From: CAVVYV01 sp963752585
GTDB lineage: Bacteria; Actinomycetota; Thermoleophilia; Solirubrobacterales; 70-9
Assembly: GCA_963752585.1 (NCBI GenBank)
Contig: CAVVYV010000004.1
Location: 124,001 to 188,000, forward strand
Direction of reading: 5' to 3'
DNA length: 64,000 nt
A program made the translations under genes and the position numbers. Below the pieces are notes generated by a model. The model did no database searches. It was given only the letters and a program-made list of their open reading frames with translations, and was not told the DNA's origin. This document shows, one piece after another, positions 26,796-34,575 of this stretch. Each line of letters starts with the position of its first letter. The stretch's first letter is position 1.

Positions 26796-28072
26796 GCGGC
26801 CAGCTCCAGGGGCGGGCGGTCGAGCGCGGCCTCGAACTCGCCTCGGAACTTCTCCACCATCGAGCCGACCGGCATCGCCATCGAGTCGCCCAGCACGCAG
26901 AGGCAGTTGCCGATGATCTGCTTCTGGACCGAGGCGATCGTCTCGAGGTCGATCGGGGTCGCCTCGCCGTGGATCAGGCGCTCCAGCATCTTCACCGTCC
27001 AGTTGGTGCCCTCGCGGCAGGGTGTGCACTTTCCACACGACTCGTGGTGGTAGAAGCGCGCGGTCCGCAGCGCCAGCTCGACGACGCTGGTGGTCTCGTC
27101 GAAGACGATGATCGAGCCCGAGCCGAGCATCGAGCCCGCCTCGGCCACCGCCTCGAAGCTGTAGGGGAGGTCGAGCCCCTCCTCCGCGGTCAGCACCGGG
27201 GCCGAGGAGCCGCCGGGGAAGAAGCCCTTGATCTTCCGGCGGCCGAGAGTGCCCCCGGCGAGCCCGTTGATCAACCTCGAGGTCTTGATGCCCAGCTCCA
27301 CCTCGTAGTTGCCCGGATTCCGCACGTCGCCCGATACCGAGACGACCTTGGTCCCCGGTGACTGCTCGGTGCCGAAGCCCTTGAACCAGTCGGCACCGGA
27401 GGCGACGATGTGGGGGACGTTGGAGAGCGTCTCCACGTTGTTGATCAGGGTCGGCCCGCCGTAAAGGCCCTGGACCGCCGGGAACGGCGGCTTCAGCCGG
27501 GGGTTCCCCCGCTTGCCCTCGAGCGAGTCGAGCAGGGCGGTCTCCTCGCCGCAGATGTAGGCGCCGGCGCCGCGGTGGACGACCAGCTCGACCTGCTCGC
27601 CGGATCCGAGCACGTTCTCGCCGAGGAAGCCGGCGTCATAGGCCTCCCCGACCGCCCGGTCGAGGATGTCGCCCTGGAGGTCGTACTCGCCGCGGATGAA
27701 GATGAAGCAACGGTTCGCGCCGGCGGCGCGGGCGGCGATGATGATCCCCTCGATCATCTGGTGGGGGTTCTTCTGCATCAGCTCGCGATCCTTGAAGGCA
27801 CCCGGCTCGGACTCGTCGGCGTTGCAGCAGAGGTACTTGTCCATGTCGCCACGAGGCAGGAACGAGGCCTTCTTTCCCATCGAGAACCCCGCGCCGCCGC
27901 GCCCCCGCAGGCCCGAGTCCTCCAGCTCCCTCAGGACCTCCTCGGCGCTCATCTCCTTGAACGCCTTGCGAATCGCCTGGTAGCCCCCCAGCCGTTTGTA
28001 GGTGCGGATCGAGGCCAGCCTCGGCTCGTCGATATTGCGGAAGAGGACCCGGGTCTCCTTGGCGGGGGGCAT
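26792..28072 (-). CDS. nuoF: NADH-quinone oxidoreductase subunit F (NADH/FMN/4Fe-4S)
   Basis: 426 residues. The glycine-rich NADH site GLRGRGGAGFSMGKK and FMN site CCNADESEPGAFKDR are present, as is EETALLDSLEGKRGNPRLKPPFP and the N3 cluster motif ESCGKCTPCREG with a later Cys in IGNCLCVLGD. It takes electrons from NADH in the peripheral arm. ATG 28072 shares a base with the nuoE TGA (TGATG). Confidence 0.97.
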   Translation of the reverse strand: MPPAKETRVLFRNIDEPRLASIRTYKRLGGYQAIRKAFKEMSAEEVLRELEDSGLRGRGGAGFSMGKKASFLPRGDMDKYLCCNADESEPGAFKDRELMQKNPHQMIEGIIIAARAAGANRCFIFIRGEYDLQGDILDRAVGEAYDAGFLGENVLGSGEQVELVVHRGAGAYICGEETALLDSLEGKRGNPRLKPPFPAVQGLYGGPTLINNVETLSNVPHIVASGADWFKGFGTEQSPGTKVVSVSGDVRNPGNYEVELGIKTSRLINGLAGGTLGRRKIKGFFPGGSSAPVLTAEEGLDLPYSFEAVAEAGSMLGSGSIIVFDETTSVVELALRTARFYHHESCGKCTPCREGTNWTVKMLERLIHGEATPIDLETIASVQKQIIGNCLCVLGDSMAMPVGSMVEKFRGEFEAALDRPPLELAA

Positions 28073-28848
28073 CAGCGCTTCGCCCTCGAGCTCTTCCTCG
28101 GTTTCGTCCTCCGCTTCACCTTGTTGATCGGGTGCCGGGTGATCCGCTTGTCGGCCGGCGGTCGCTCCTCGCCCGCGACCGGGCGGTCCTCGAGTCGCTT
28201 CTCGGGGAGGACCTCGTCCTTGGCGCGGAGCTGTTCGATCGCGGCGGCGGCGTCGCCATCGGTGAGCGGTCCGTAGTAGCGCTCGTCGATCGAGGCCATC
28301 GGGGCGATGTCGCAGGCGCCGAGGCACTCGAAGCCACGGATGAAGAACTTGCCGTCGGCTGAGCTCTCGCCGACCTCGGCCCCCGCCGCGTCGCTGAAGG
28401 ACTCCAGGAGCTGATCCGCTCCCCGCAGCCAGCAGGAGATGTTGGTGCAGACCAGCACCTGGTGCTCGCCCTGGGGCTCCATCTGGAAGAGGTCGTAGAA
28501 GGTTGCGATCCCCTCCAGGTAGGCGGGGGTGACGCCCATCACCGCGGCCGCCTCGCGGATTCCCTCCGGGCTGCACCAGCCGTAACGCCGCTGAACCGCC
28601 CACAGCGCCGGGATCGAGGCCGAGCGCGTCTCCGGGTAGCGCTTCATCGCCCGCCGGATTTCCTGGGCGAGCGCCCTCGGGACCTCGACCTCGGAGGGCT
28701 CGGGGACAGGGGCCGGGTCGCGCTCGGATGCGCGCTCCTCCTCGATCGCGGGCTCGGCGGCGAGCGAGACGTCCTCCAGAAGCTCGCCCTGGATCTCCTC
28801 CGGGACCCGCTCCTCCCATTCCGGGACTCTCGGGACAAGCGGGCTCAC
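28072..28848 (-). CDS. nuoE: NADH-quinone oxidoreductase subunit E with long charged tails
   Basis: 258 residues against about 160-180 in most bacteria. The thioredoxin-like 2Fe-2S core is present: PALWAVQRRYGWCSPEGI, GIATFYDLFQ, then ligands CTNISCWLRG and CLGACDIAP. Residues 1-60 form an acidic extension and the last 50 or so a strongly basic one (KRITRHPINKVKRRTKPRK), probably disordered. GTG 28848 overlaps the nuoD stop (GTGA). Confidence 0.93.
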   Translation of the reverse strand: MSPLVPRVPEWEERVPEEIQGELLEDVSLAAEPAIEEERASERDPAPVPEPSEVEVPRALAQEIRRAMKRYPETRSASIPALWAVQRRYGWCSPEGIREAAAVMGVTPAYLEGIATFYDLFQMEPQGEHQVLVCTNISCWLRGADQLLESFSDAAGAEVGESSADGKFFIRGFECLGACDIAPMASIDERYYGPLTDGDAAAAIEQLRAKDEVLPEKRLEDRPVAGEERPPADKRITRHPINKVKRRTKPRKSSRAKR

Positions 28849-30131
28849 CGGTCGATCCCCCCGAGGATCGGGTCGAGCATCGCCAGGTTCTGGATCAGGT
28901 CGGCGATGTACCCGCCCACGGACATGTCGCGGAAGACCTGGAGGTTGACGAAGGAGGGGTCGCGGAAGTGGACCCGGGCGGGCCTCGACGAACCGTCGGC
29001 GAGGACGAAGCAGCCAAGCTCGCCCCGGGGGCCCTCGATCGAGTAGTAGAGCTCGCCGGGCGGAACCCGGAAGCCCTCGGTGACCAGCTTGAAGTGGTGG
29101 ATCAGCGCCTCCATCGAGGTGGAGAGCTCGTCCCGGGGCGGCAGCACCACCTTGCGGTCGTCCGCGATCCAGGGCCCTTCGGGGAGGCCGTCGAGCGCCT
29201 GCTCGATGATCCGCAGCGACTCGCGCATCTCCTGGAGGCGCACCCGGTAGCGGTCGTAGCCGTCGCCGACGGTCCCGACCGGGATCTTGAAGTCGAAGTC
29301 CCGATACGAGAGGTAGTCGGTCGCCTTCCGAAGATCCCAGGGCTCGCCGGCGGCGCGGAGGAGCGGGCCGGTGACCCCGAGCTCGAGCAGCCGCTCGCGG
29401 GAGACGATTCCGATGTCCTTGGTCCGCCGGAGGAAGATCTCGTTTCGGTCCAGCAGCGCCTCGAAGGTGTCAATCCGCTCGGGCATCTCGCGGCAGAACT
29501 GACGAACCTTTTCCTCGAACCCGGCCGGGATGTCCTCGAAGACCCCGCCGACCTGGAAGTAGCGGGTATGCATCCGCTGCCCGGTCGACATCTCGAACAG
29601 GTCGAGGATCGTGTCGCGCTCGCGGAAGCAGTACCAAAGCAGCGAGATCGCGCCGAGGTCGAGGGCCGACGTGCCAAGCCAGACCAGGTGCGACATGATC
29701 CGGTTGAGCTCCAGGTGGAGCACCCGGAGGTACTTGGCCCGGTCGGGGATCTCCAGCTCGAGCAGCCGCTCGACGCAGCCGCAGAAGGCCTCCATGTTGA
29801 AGAAGTAGGAGAGGTAGTCCATCCGCTCGACGAACGGGATCGCCTTCCAATAGCTCTTGTCCTCGCAGGACTTCTCGATCCCCGTGTGGAGGTAGCCGAC
29901 CACCGGCTTCAGGTCGAGGACCTGCTCGCCGCGGAGGGTGACGATCAGGCGGAGGACCCCGTGGGTGGCGGGGTGGTGGGGCCCCATGTTGATCGTCATC
30001 ACCTCCTGCTCGATCTCCCCGTCTGGCTCCACGGCGGCCATCGCGTCGACCACCGGCGCCACCGGGTCCTCGGTGAGCCGATCTACCCCGCGCTCGGTGA
30101 TCAGCTCGTCTCTGAGGGGCTGGTCGGGCAT
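28845..30131 (-). CDS. nuoD: NADH-quinone oxidoreductase subunit D
   Basis: 428 residues, the 49-kDa subunit forming the quinone site with NuoB. Conserved TINMGPHHPATHGVLRLIV (His residues near the quinone head), HTGIEKSCEDKSYWKAIPFVERMDYLS and ending LAMLDPILGGIDR. The fused NuoCD form is not used here. I choose ATG 30131, which shares its A with the nuoC TGA; a GTG three bases earlier is also possible. Confidence 0.96.
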   Translation of the reverse strand: MPDQPLRDELITERGVDRLTEDPVAPVVDAMAAVEPDGEIEQEVMTINMGPHHPATHGVLRLIVTLRGEQVLDLKPVVGYLHTGIEKSCEDKSYWKAIPFVERMDYLSYFFNMEAFCGCVERLLELEIPDRAKYLRVLHLELNRIMSHLVWLGTSALDLGAISLLWYCFRERDTILDLFEMSTGQRMHTRYFQVGGVFEDIPAGFEEKVRQFCREMPERIDTFEALLDRNEIFLRRTKDIGIVSRERLLELGVTGPLLRAAGEPWDLRKATDYLSYRDFDFKIPVGTVGDGYDRYRVRLQEMRESLRIIEQALDGLPEGPWIADDRKVVLPPRDELSTSMEALIHHFKLVTEGFRVPPGELYYSIEGPRGELGCFVLADGSSRPARVHFRDPSFVNLQVFRDMSVGGYIADLIQNLAMLDPILGGIDR

Positions 30132-30673
30132 CACTCGAACCAGCGAGGCGCTTCCACCTCGTTGTGGGTGTAGAGGACGGGCTCACCGCCGATCGGGAAG
30201 TCGCGCCGCTGCGGCCAGCCGACGTAGTCCTCGGGCATCAGGATCCGGCGGAGGTCGGGGTGGCCCCGGAAGACGATCCCGAAGAAGTCATAGACCTCGC
30301 GCTCCTGGAACTCCGCCGTCGGGAAGAGCTCGACGCATGAGGGGATCTCGGGAAGGGCGTCGGAGCCGTTTCCGGCGGCCGGGTTCTCGAGCAGGGCCTT
30401 CACCCGGATCCGCTCGACCCGGTCGCGGCACAGAAGCTCGTAGTGGACGGCGAACCGGGGGGTGGCCGGCAGGTAGTCGGCGGCGTGGAGGCTGGAGAGG
30501 AAGGTGTAGCCCTGGCCCTCGGTGTCGCGCAGCCATTTCAATGCCTCGATGGCGCCCTCCGGATCGACGATCAGCGCGGCGCGGTCGTGCTCGAACGAGG
30601 TCTCGATCACGGTCCCGTCGCGCTGCTCGTTGATGCTCTGGGCGATGAGTTCGAGACCTGGGGCGTCAGGCAT
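30131..30673 (-). CDS. nuoC: NADH-quinone oxidoreductase subunit C
   Basis: 180 residues, the 30-kDa subunit. Signature FQEREVYDFFGIVFRGHPDLRRILMPEDYVGWPQRRDFP is complete. The frame is open 126 bases further upstream, but the ATG at 30673 overlaps the nuoB TAA (TAATG) and gives the standard length, so I place the start there. Confidence 0.95.
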   Translation of the reverse strand: MPDAPGLELIAQSINEQRDGTVIETSFEHDRAALIVDPEGAIEALKWLRDTEGQGYTFLSSLHAADYLPATPRFAVHYELLCRDRVERIRVKALLENPAAGNGSDALPEIPSCVELFPTAEFQEREVYDFFGIVFRGHPDLRRILMPEDYVGWPQRRDFPIGGEPVLYTHNEVEAPRWFE

Positions 30674-31416
30674 TACCTGGCCCCCCATGAATCGGGTGGC
30701 TCCTCGGCTTCGCCTGCGGAGCCCCCTCTCACATCCGCGACCGCCTTCGCGGCGCGCTCGACTGCCTCGGGGCTCGGCTTGGCCTCTCCCCGAGCCCATT
30801 CCTCGGTCCCGATTGCGTTGTATCGCTGCCGCCAGCCGAGGTCGGGCTGCCCCTGGACCAGCCGCTGGAGCTTGTTGAACCCGTGCAGCAGGGCCTCGGC
30901 GCGCGGCGGGCAGCCGGGGATGTGGACGTCCACCGGCATGAACTTGTCGGCGCCCTGGACCACCGCGTAGTTGGCGAACATCCCGCCTGAGGACGAGCAG
31001 GCGCCCATCGCGATCACCCAGCGCGGCTCCAGCATCTGGTCGTAGACGCGCCGGATGACCGGGGCCATCTTGGTCGAGACCCGGCCCGAGAGGATGATCA
31101 TGTCGGCCTGGCGCGGGGAGGCCCGGAAGGCCTCGGCGCCGAAGCGCGAGATGTCGTACCGCGCGGTGACCATCGAGATCATCTCGATCGCGCAGCAGGC
31201 GAGCCCGAAGGTCATCGGGAAGAGCGAGTTCGCCCGGCCCCAGTTGAGGGCCTTCTCCAGGGTGGTGGTCAGCACCCGCTCCTCGACGTACTCGTCGAGG
31301 TCGCGGCCCTCGAGGTCGCCACGGAGCATCTCGCGCGCCTTCAGCTGCTTCGCCCTGAACTCCTCAGGGGTCCTCGGCTGCTCTAGCGGGCCGGGACTCC
31401 GGCGCTCTATCTCCAA
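30673..31416 (-). CDS. nuoB: NADH-quinone oxidoreductase subunit B
   Basis: 247 residues if the TTG at 31416 is used; a later start such as ATG in EMLRGDLEG would shorten an extra N-terminal segment. The N2 cluster ligands are clear: FGLACCAIEM (two adjacent Cys), MGACSSSGGMF and VHIPGCPPRAEALL. The TTG lies 10 bases inside nuoA with a GGGGCGC stretch before it. The C-terminal 40 residues are charged and variable. Confidence 0.95.
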   Translation of the reverse strand: MEIERRSPGPLEQPRTPEEFRAKQLKAREMLRGDLEGRDLDEYVEERVLTTTLEKALNWGRANSLFPMTFGLACCAIEMISMVTARYDISRFGAEAFRASPRQADMIILSGRVSTKMAPVIRRVYDQMLEPRWVIAMGACSSSGGMFANYAVVQGADKFMPVDVHIPGCPPRAEALLHGFNKLQRLVQGQPDLGWRQRYNAIGTEEWARGEAKPSPEAVERAAKAVADVRGGSAGEAEEPPDSWGAR

Positions 31417-31766
31417 TCGAGCGCCCCCCGCGCCCAGACGAAGACGAGGGCGACCAGCAGCAGGGTGACGAAGATGCCGATCTCGACCAGGACGAAGACG
31501 CTCTTGGCGGACTGGACGATCACCGCGACCGGGTAGAGGAAGACCACCTCGATGTCGAAGAGGATGAAGAGCATCGCGACCATGTAGAAGCTGACCCCGA
31601 ACTTGAAGGTGCGGGTGATCGGGGTCGGGAGCCCGCACTCATACGGCTGGTCCTTGATCGGGTTGTGCGGCCGCCGCCCGATCACCCCGTTCAGTACCGC
31701 GAAGGTGCCTCCCACGAGGATGCCCAGGCCAGCGAAAACGAGGACGGGGAGATAGCTCTGTAGCAC
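31407..31766 (-). CDS. nuoA: NADH-quinone oxidoreductase subunit A
   Basis: 119 residues with three membrane helices. The conserved loop PYECGLPTP (Cys of the loop that closes over the quinone site) and MLFILFDIEVVFLYP identify NuoA. GTG 31766 has AGAGGAAA 7 bases upstream. First gene of the nuo operon; the operon promoter must lie in the AT-rich stretch 31767-31870. Confidence 0.96.
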   Translation of the reverse strand: MLQSYLPVLVFAGLGILVGGTFAVLNGVIGRRPHNPIKDQPYECGLPTPITRTFKFGVSFYMVAMLFILFDIEVVFLYPVAVIVQSAKSVFVLVEIGIFVTLLLVALVFVWARGALDWR

Positions 31767-31870
31767 GGCGCTTTCCTCTTATATCACCAACTTTGTATCA
31801 ATCTGTTACATAGTGATTTTCCGCATCAGCAAGCGGAAATCCGACCCTTTCGAGCGGCTTTAGGCGTAAA
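31767..31870 (-). promoter_or_regulatory. AT-rich nuo operon promoter region with inverted repeat
   Basis: This 104-base gap is far more AT-rich than the rest of the window. On the minus strand it holds several -10-like hexamers (TATGTA, TATAAG, TGATAC) but no -35/-10 pair at standard spacing that I would commit to. TTTCCGC (31818-31824) and GCGGAAA (31833-31839) form a 7-bp inverted repeat with an 8-base centre, a likely operator for the nuo operon or for the divergent gene at 31871. Confidence 0.5.
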
Positions 31871-32315
31871 GTGGCGCGGCACTTGGCCGAGGTCCATCTC
31901 GTCACCGGAATCGCCCTGCTCGCCGCCAACCTCGTCGCCGGGATCTGGGGCGGGGTGGCCTGGCTCCAGCGCCGGCCGGCGCTCGGGTTCTGGTACGCGC
32001 TTCGGGTCGCCCAGGCGGCGGTGGTGATCCAGGCGCTGCTCGGCCTCGCCCTCGTCTTCACCGGGCGAGGAGGCGTCCGAGCTCCACTACCTCTATGGCG
32101 GCCTGCCGCTGCTGATCTCGCTGCTGGCCGAGGGCGCCAGAGCGGGCTCCGCTCAGCTCGAGCTCGGCGAGCTCGACTTCCGCGCCCTTCCCGAGGAGCG
32201 CCAGCAGGCGATCGCAATCGCGATCTTCCGCCGCGAGATGGGAATCATGGCGGTGTCCTGCCTGGTGATCTTCGGGCTCGCGCTCCGAGCGGCGGGGACC
32301 AGCTCCGCGTTCTAG
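31871..32315 (+). CDS. Small integral membrane protein, unknown function (frame broken once)
   Basis: From GTG 31871 the protein begins ARHLAEVHLVTGIALLAANLVAGIWGGVAWL, continues ALRVAQAAVVIQALLGLALVF, then after a frame change near 32066-32070 reads EASELHYLYGGLPLLISLLAEGAR and ends in a helix with GLALRAAGTSSAF at 32315. The span is one base more than a whole number of codons, so one inserted base explains it. About 147 residues and four helices. Divergent from nuoA; a link to respiration is possible but unproven. Confidence 0.65.
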
Positions 32316-32351
32316 CGCGGCCGATCGCAGGAGGGCGTGCTCCTCTGTGTG

Positions 32352-33185
32352 TCAGGGGGTGGGCGGCCCGGGGGGCCGGGTGATCGAGAAGGCGGCGCCC
32401 TGGGGGTCGGCGACCACGGCCTGACGTAGCCCGAACCCCGGCAGGTCGTACGGGGGCGCGATCACCGCGCCACCCAGCTCGGCCGCCTTCTCCGCGGTCG
32501 CGTCGGCGTCCTTGACCCAGAAGTCGATCGCCCAATGCGACGGCATCCCCTCGGGAAATTGATCGTCGCCCATCGGCGCCATCACCGCGACCACGTCCCG
32601 GGGCACCGGTTGCTCCGGCTCGCCCCCGACGAAGCCGGGGAGGCGCATCATCCTGACTCCGCCGGCCCCGTCCATCTCCTCGGGCTCCCACCCGAAGACA
32701 GCGCGGTAGAACTTCGCCGACCCCTCGGGGTCACGGGTGTTGAGGAGGCTCATCGACCAGGCGCCGGGCTCGTTCACGACCTCCGCGCCGCGGTGCTCAC
32801 CCGGCTCCCAGACGCAGAAGACCGCCCCTGCCGGATCCGCGAGCACCGCCATCCGGCCACCGGCCGGCGAGTCGAACGTTTCGCCGACGACGCTCCCGCC
32901 CGCCTCGGTTGCCTTCGCCACCGCCTCGTCGGCGCTGTCAACCCAGATGTGAGTCCCCCAGACCGGCTGCGGCGGCGGTGGCGCGCCGTGCTGGGAGACG
33001 ATTGCGGCGGCCTTGCGGCCGTTCAGCATGCAGAGGAAGTGGTCACCGGGGTGCTCCGTCGGCATCAGGTTGAAGACCTCCCAGCCGAAGAGCTCGGTGT
33101 AGAAGTCAACCGCCTTGTCGGGGTCCGGAAAGACGCCGGCGACCCAGCAGGGGACGCCGTGGCGATATCCGTCGCGCTCGCTCAT
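32352..33185 (-). CDS. Two-domain VOC (glyoxalase-like) protein
   Basis: 277 residues made of two VOC modules: the first starts GVPCWVAGVFPDPDKAVDFYTELFGWEV and includes THIWVDSADEAVAKATEAGG and DPAGAVFCVWEP; the second starts AWSMSLLNTRDPEGSAKFYRAVFGWEP and ends DPQGAAFSITRP. Such tandem proteins are common in actinobacteria and of unknown substrate. ATG 33185 has AGGGGAAGG upstream and overlaps the stop of a 44-residue gene (ATGA). Confidence 0.88.
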   Translation of the reverse strand: MSERDGYRHGVPCWVAGVFPDPDKAVDFYTELFGWEVFNLMPTEHPGDHFLCMLNGRKAAAIVSQHGAPPPPQPVWGTHIWVDSADEAVAKATEAGGSVVGETFDSPAGGRMAVLADPAGAVFCVWEPGEHRGAEVVNEPGAWSMSLLNTRDPEGSAKFYRAVFGWEPEEMDGAGGVRMMRLPGFVGGEPEQPVPRDVVAVMAPMGDDQFPEGMPSHWAIDFWVKDADATAEKAAELGGAVIAPPYDLPGFGLRQAVVADPQGAAFSITRPPGPPTP

Positions 33186-33316
33186 CGCCTTCCCCTGCCG
33201 GCGAGGCTCGAGACGTAGATCCGGGCGGCGATCCAGATCGCGCCGCCGCCCGCGGCCACCGTGAACAGTTCCTCGACCGGGACGCCGTAGACATGCGCGA
33301 GCGGAATCGGATTCAC
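33182..33316 (-). CDS. Small membrane-helix protein coupled to both neighbours (44 aa)
   Basis: GTG 33316 overlaps the upstream DUF899 stop (GTGA) and its TGA overlaps the ATG of the downstream VOC gene (ATGA), so it fills the gap between them exactly. The peptide has a short amphipathic start (NPIPLAHVYGVPVEELF), one hydrophobic segment (TVAAGGGAIWIAARIYVSSLA, shown here in the region of residues 19-39) and a basic end. Thirty-eight of 44 codons end in G or C, as in real genes here. Function unknown. Confidence 0.6.
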   Translation of the reverse strand: MNPIPLAHVYGVPVEELFTVAAGGGAIWIAARIYVSSLAGRGRR

Positions 33317-34020
33317 GCCCCTGCCTCAGCGGACTCGCGCTCGTAGGCATCGTGGTAGTTCCACCACCCGTACGGCGCCGTCTGCGGGACACCCTCCGGC
33401 GAGTCCTCCCACTCCTCCTGGCGGCCGAACGGGGTGATGTCGAGGTAGGTCCAGGTGTTCCCCATCTTCTCGTCGCCGCGGGCATCGATGAAATAGGTGC
33501 GGTAGATCCGCTCGCCGTCCCGCAGGAAGACGTTGGTCCCGTGCCACTCGCCGACGTCGAAGTCCTTGTCGAAGTCGTCGGTGAGCTCATACCAGGGGAT
33601 GTGCTCCCAACCCTTGCGCTCCTTCAAGCCCTGGATCTCGGCCTGCGGGGCGCGCGAGACGAAAGCGAGGCTCGTGTCCCGCGCATTCAGGTGGGCGGGG
33701 TACGCCACCTGGTCGGCGACGAAGGAGCAGCCGACGCAGGCCTGCTGCGGGTACGAGCCCCCCTCGGCGTAGGTGGTGACCTCGGGCCCGTAGTAGGCGC
33801 GGTAGACGATCAGCTGGCGACGACCCTCGAATAGATCGGCCAGGCTCACCGGCCCGTCGGGGCCCTCGAAGCGGTAGTCCTTCTCCACCGCCATCCTCGG
33901 CATCCGGCGGCGCTCGGCGGCGAGCGCGTCGCCTGCCCGGGTGTGCTCCTTCTCCTTCACGAGCAGGTCCTCGCGCACTGCATTCCAGTCCTTGGCTGAG
34001 ACGACTTCGGGCAGGTTCAT
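33313..34020 (-). CDS. DUF899 family thioredoxin-like protein
   Basis: 235 residues. Hallmarks of DUF899: an N-terminal EKEHTRAGDALAAERRRMPRM, FEGRRQLIVYRAYYGPEV, a lone redox-type CVGCSF, and TYLDITPFGRQEEWEDSPEG near the end. The family has a thioredoxin fold of unknown activity. ATG 34020 is chosen because GAGGAGGG lies just upstream; an earlier frame start would lie in the 5' end of the next gene. Part of a four-gene operon controlled from 34430-34575. Confidence 0.9.
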   Translation of the reverse strand: MNLPEVVSAKDWNAVREDLLVKEKEHTRAGDALAAERRRMPRMAVEKDYRFEGPDGPVSLADLFEGRRQLIVYRAYYGPEVTTYAEGGSYPQQACVGCSFVADQVAYPAHLNARDTSLAFVSRAPQAEIQGLKERKGWEHIPWYELTDDFDKDFDVGEWHGTNVFLRDGERIYRTYFIDARGDEKMGNTWTYLDITPFGRQEEWEDSPEGVPQTAPYGWWNYHDAYERESAEAGA

Positions 34021-34034
34021 CGTTCCCTCCTCTT

Positions 34035-34430
34035 TCATGACTCTTGGAGTACCGAGAGGACGTTGCCCGTGGGGTCCTTGAACCACGCGATGTCCGGACC
34101 CTGTTCGGCCGCGAGCCCGCGGGCGATCCCCTTCTCGTCCTGCTCGAACGGGAAGTCCTCATAGCGCTCGAAGGAGACGCCGCGCCCGGCGAGCTCGTCG
34201 ACGGCCTTGTCGATGTCGTCGACCGGGAAGTTGAGGACCGTGTAGCTGGCCGGGGTGGTGCCCTCCTGCTGATAGACCAGGGTCGGGCGGTCGCCGGCGA
34301 GGTGGAGGGTCATCAGGTTGTCCTCGTCGACAACCTCGGTGTTAAGGCCGAGGGACTCCCCGTAGAACCGCTCGGCCTCCTTCAGGTTCTCGACCCCGAT
34401 CCCGCTGTATGCCTTGCTGTTCTCGAGCAC
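34035..34430 (-). CDS. VOC family protein
   Basis: 131 residues, one VOC module: SGIGVENLKEAERFYGESLGLNTE, DNLMTLHLAGDRPTLVYQ, and DPTGNVLSVLQES with a likely metal ligand near the end. GTG 34430 has AAAGGAGA 8 bases upstream. First gene of an operon (VOC, DUF899, small protein, tandem VOC) facing the HxlR-type regulator gene, which probably controls it. Confidence 0.88.
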   Translation of the reverse strand: MLENSKAYSGIGVENLKEAERFYGESLGLNTEVVDEDNLMTLHLAGDRPTLVYQQEGTTPASYTVLNFPVDDIDKAVDELAGRGVSFERYEDFPFEQDEKGIARGLAAEQGPDIAWFKDPTGNVLSVLQES

Positions 34431-34536
34431 TGTCCGTCTCCTTTCGTTTAGTGCCTCTCTCTTTGACGACGAACTTGCAATCGCCAGATCGACATCGGGC
34501 ACCTTAACACATTGATCCTGAATGAGGACTACGCAG

Positions 34537-34565
34537 TTGTAAATTAGGAGGGCACCGCGTATACT
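34537..34565 (+). promoter_or_regulatory. Promoter of the HxlR-type regulator gene
   Basis: TTGTAA (34537-34542), a 17-base spacer and TATACT (34560-34565) make a standard vegetative promoter. The predicted start near 34572 leaves only about four bases before ATG 34576 and no SD, so the mRNA is nearly leaderless. The shared 145-base gap also serves the divergent VOC operon. Confidence 0.65.
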
Positions 34566-34575
34566 CTTCGGCGGG

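Noticed and set aside
23274..27038. Apparent NuoG-NuoH fusion of 1254 residues
   Set aside because: A one-base insertion near 24335 destroys the nuoG stop. Restoring it gives the normal NuoG end and a GTGA-coupled nuoH start.
24957..27053. 698-codon open frame on the plus strand
   Set aside because: It is antisense to nuoG, whose motifs are unambiguous. Long antisense frames arise in very GC-rich genes because stop codons are rare; the peptide is Asp/Arg/Gly-rich with no domain.
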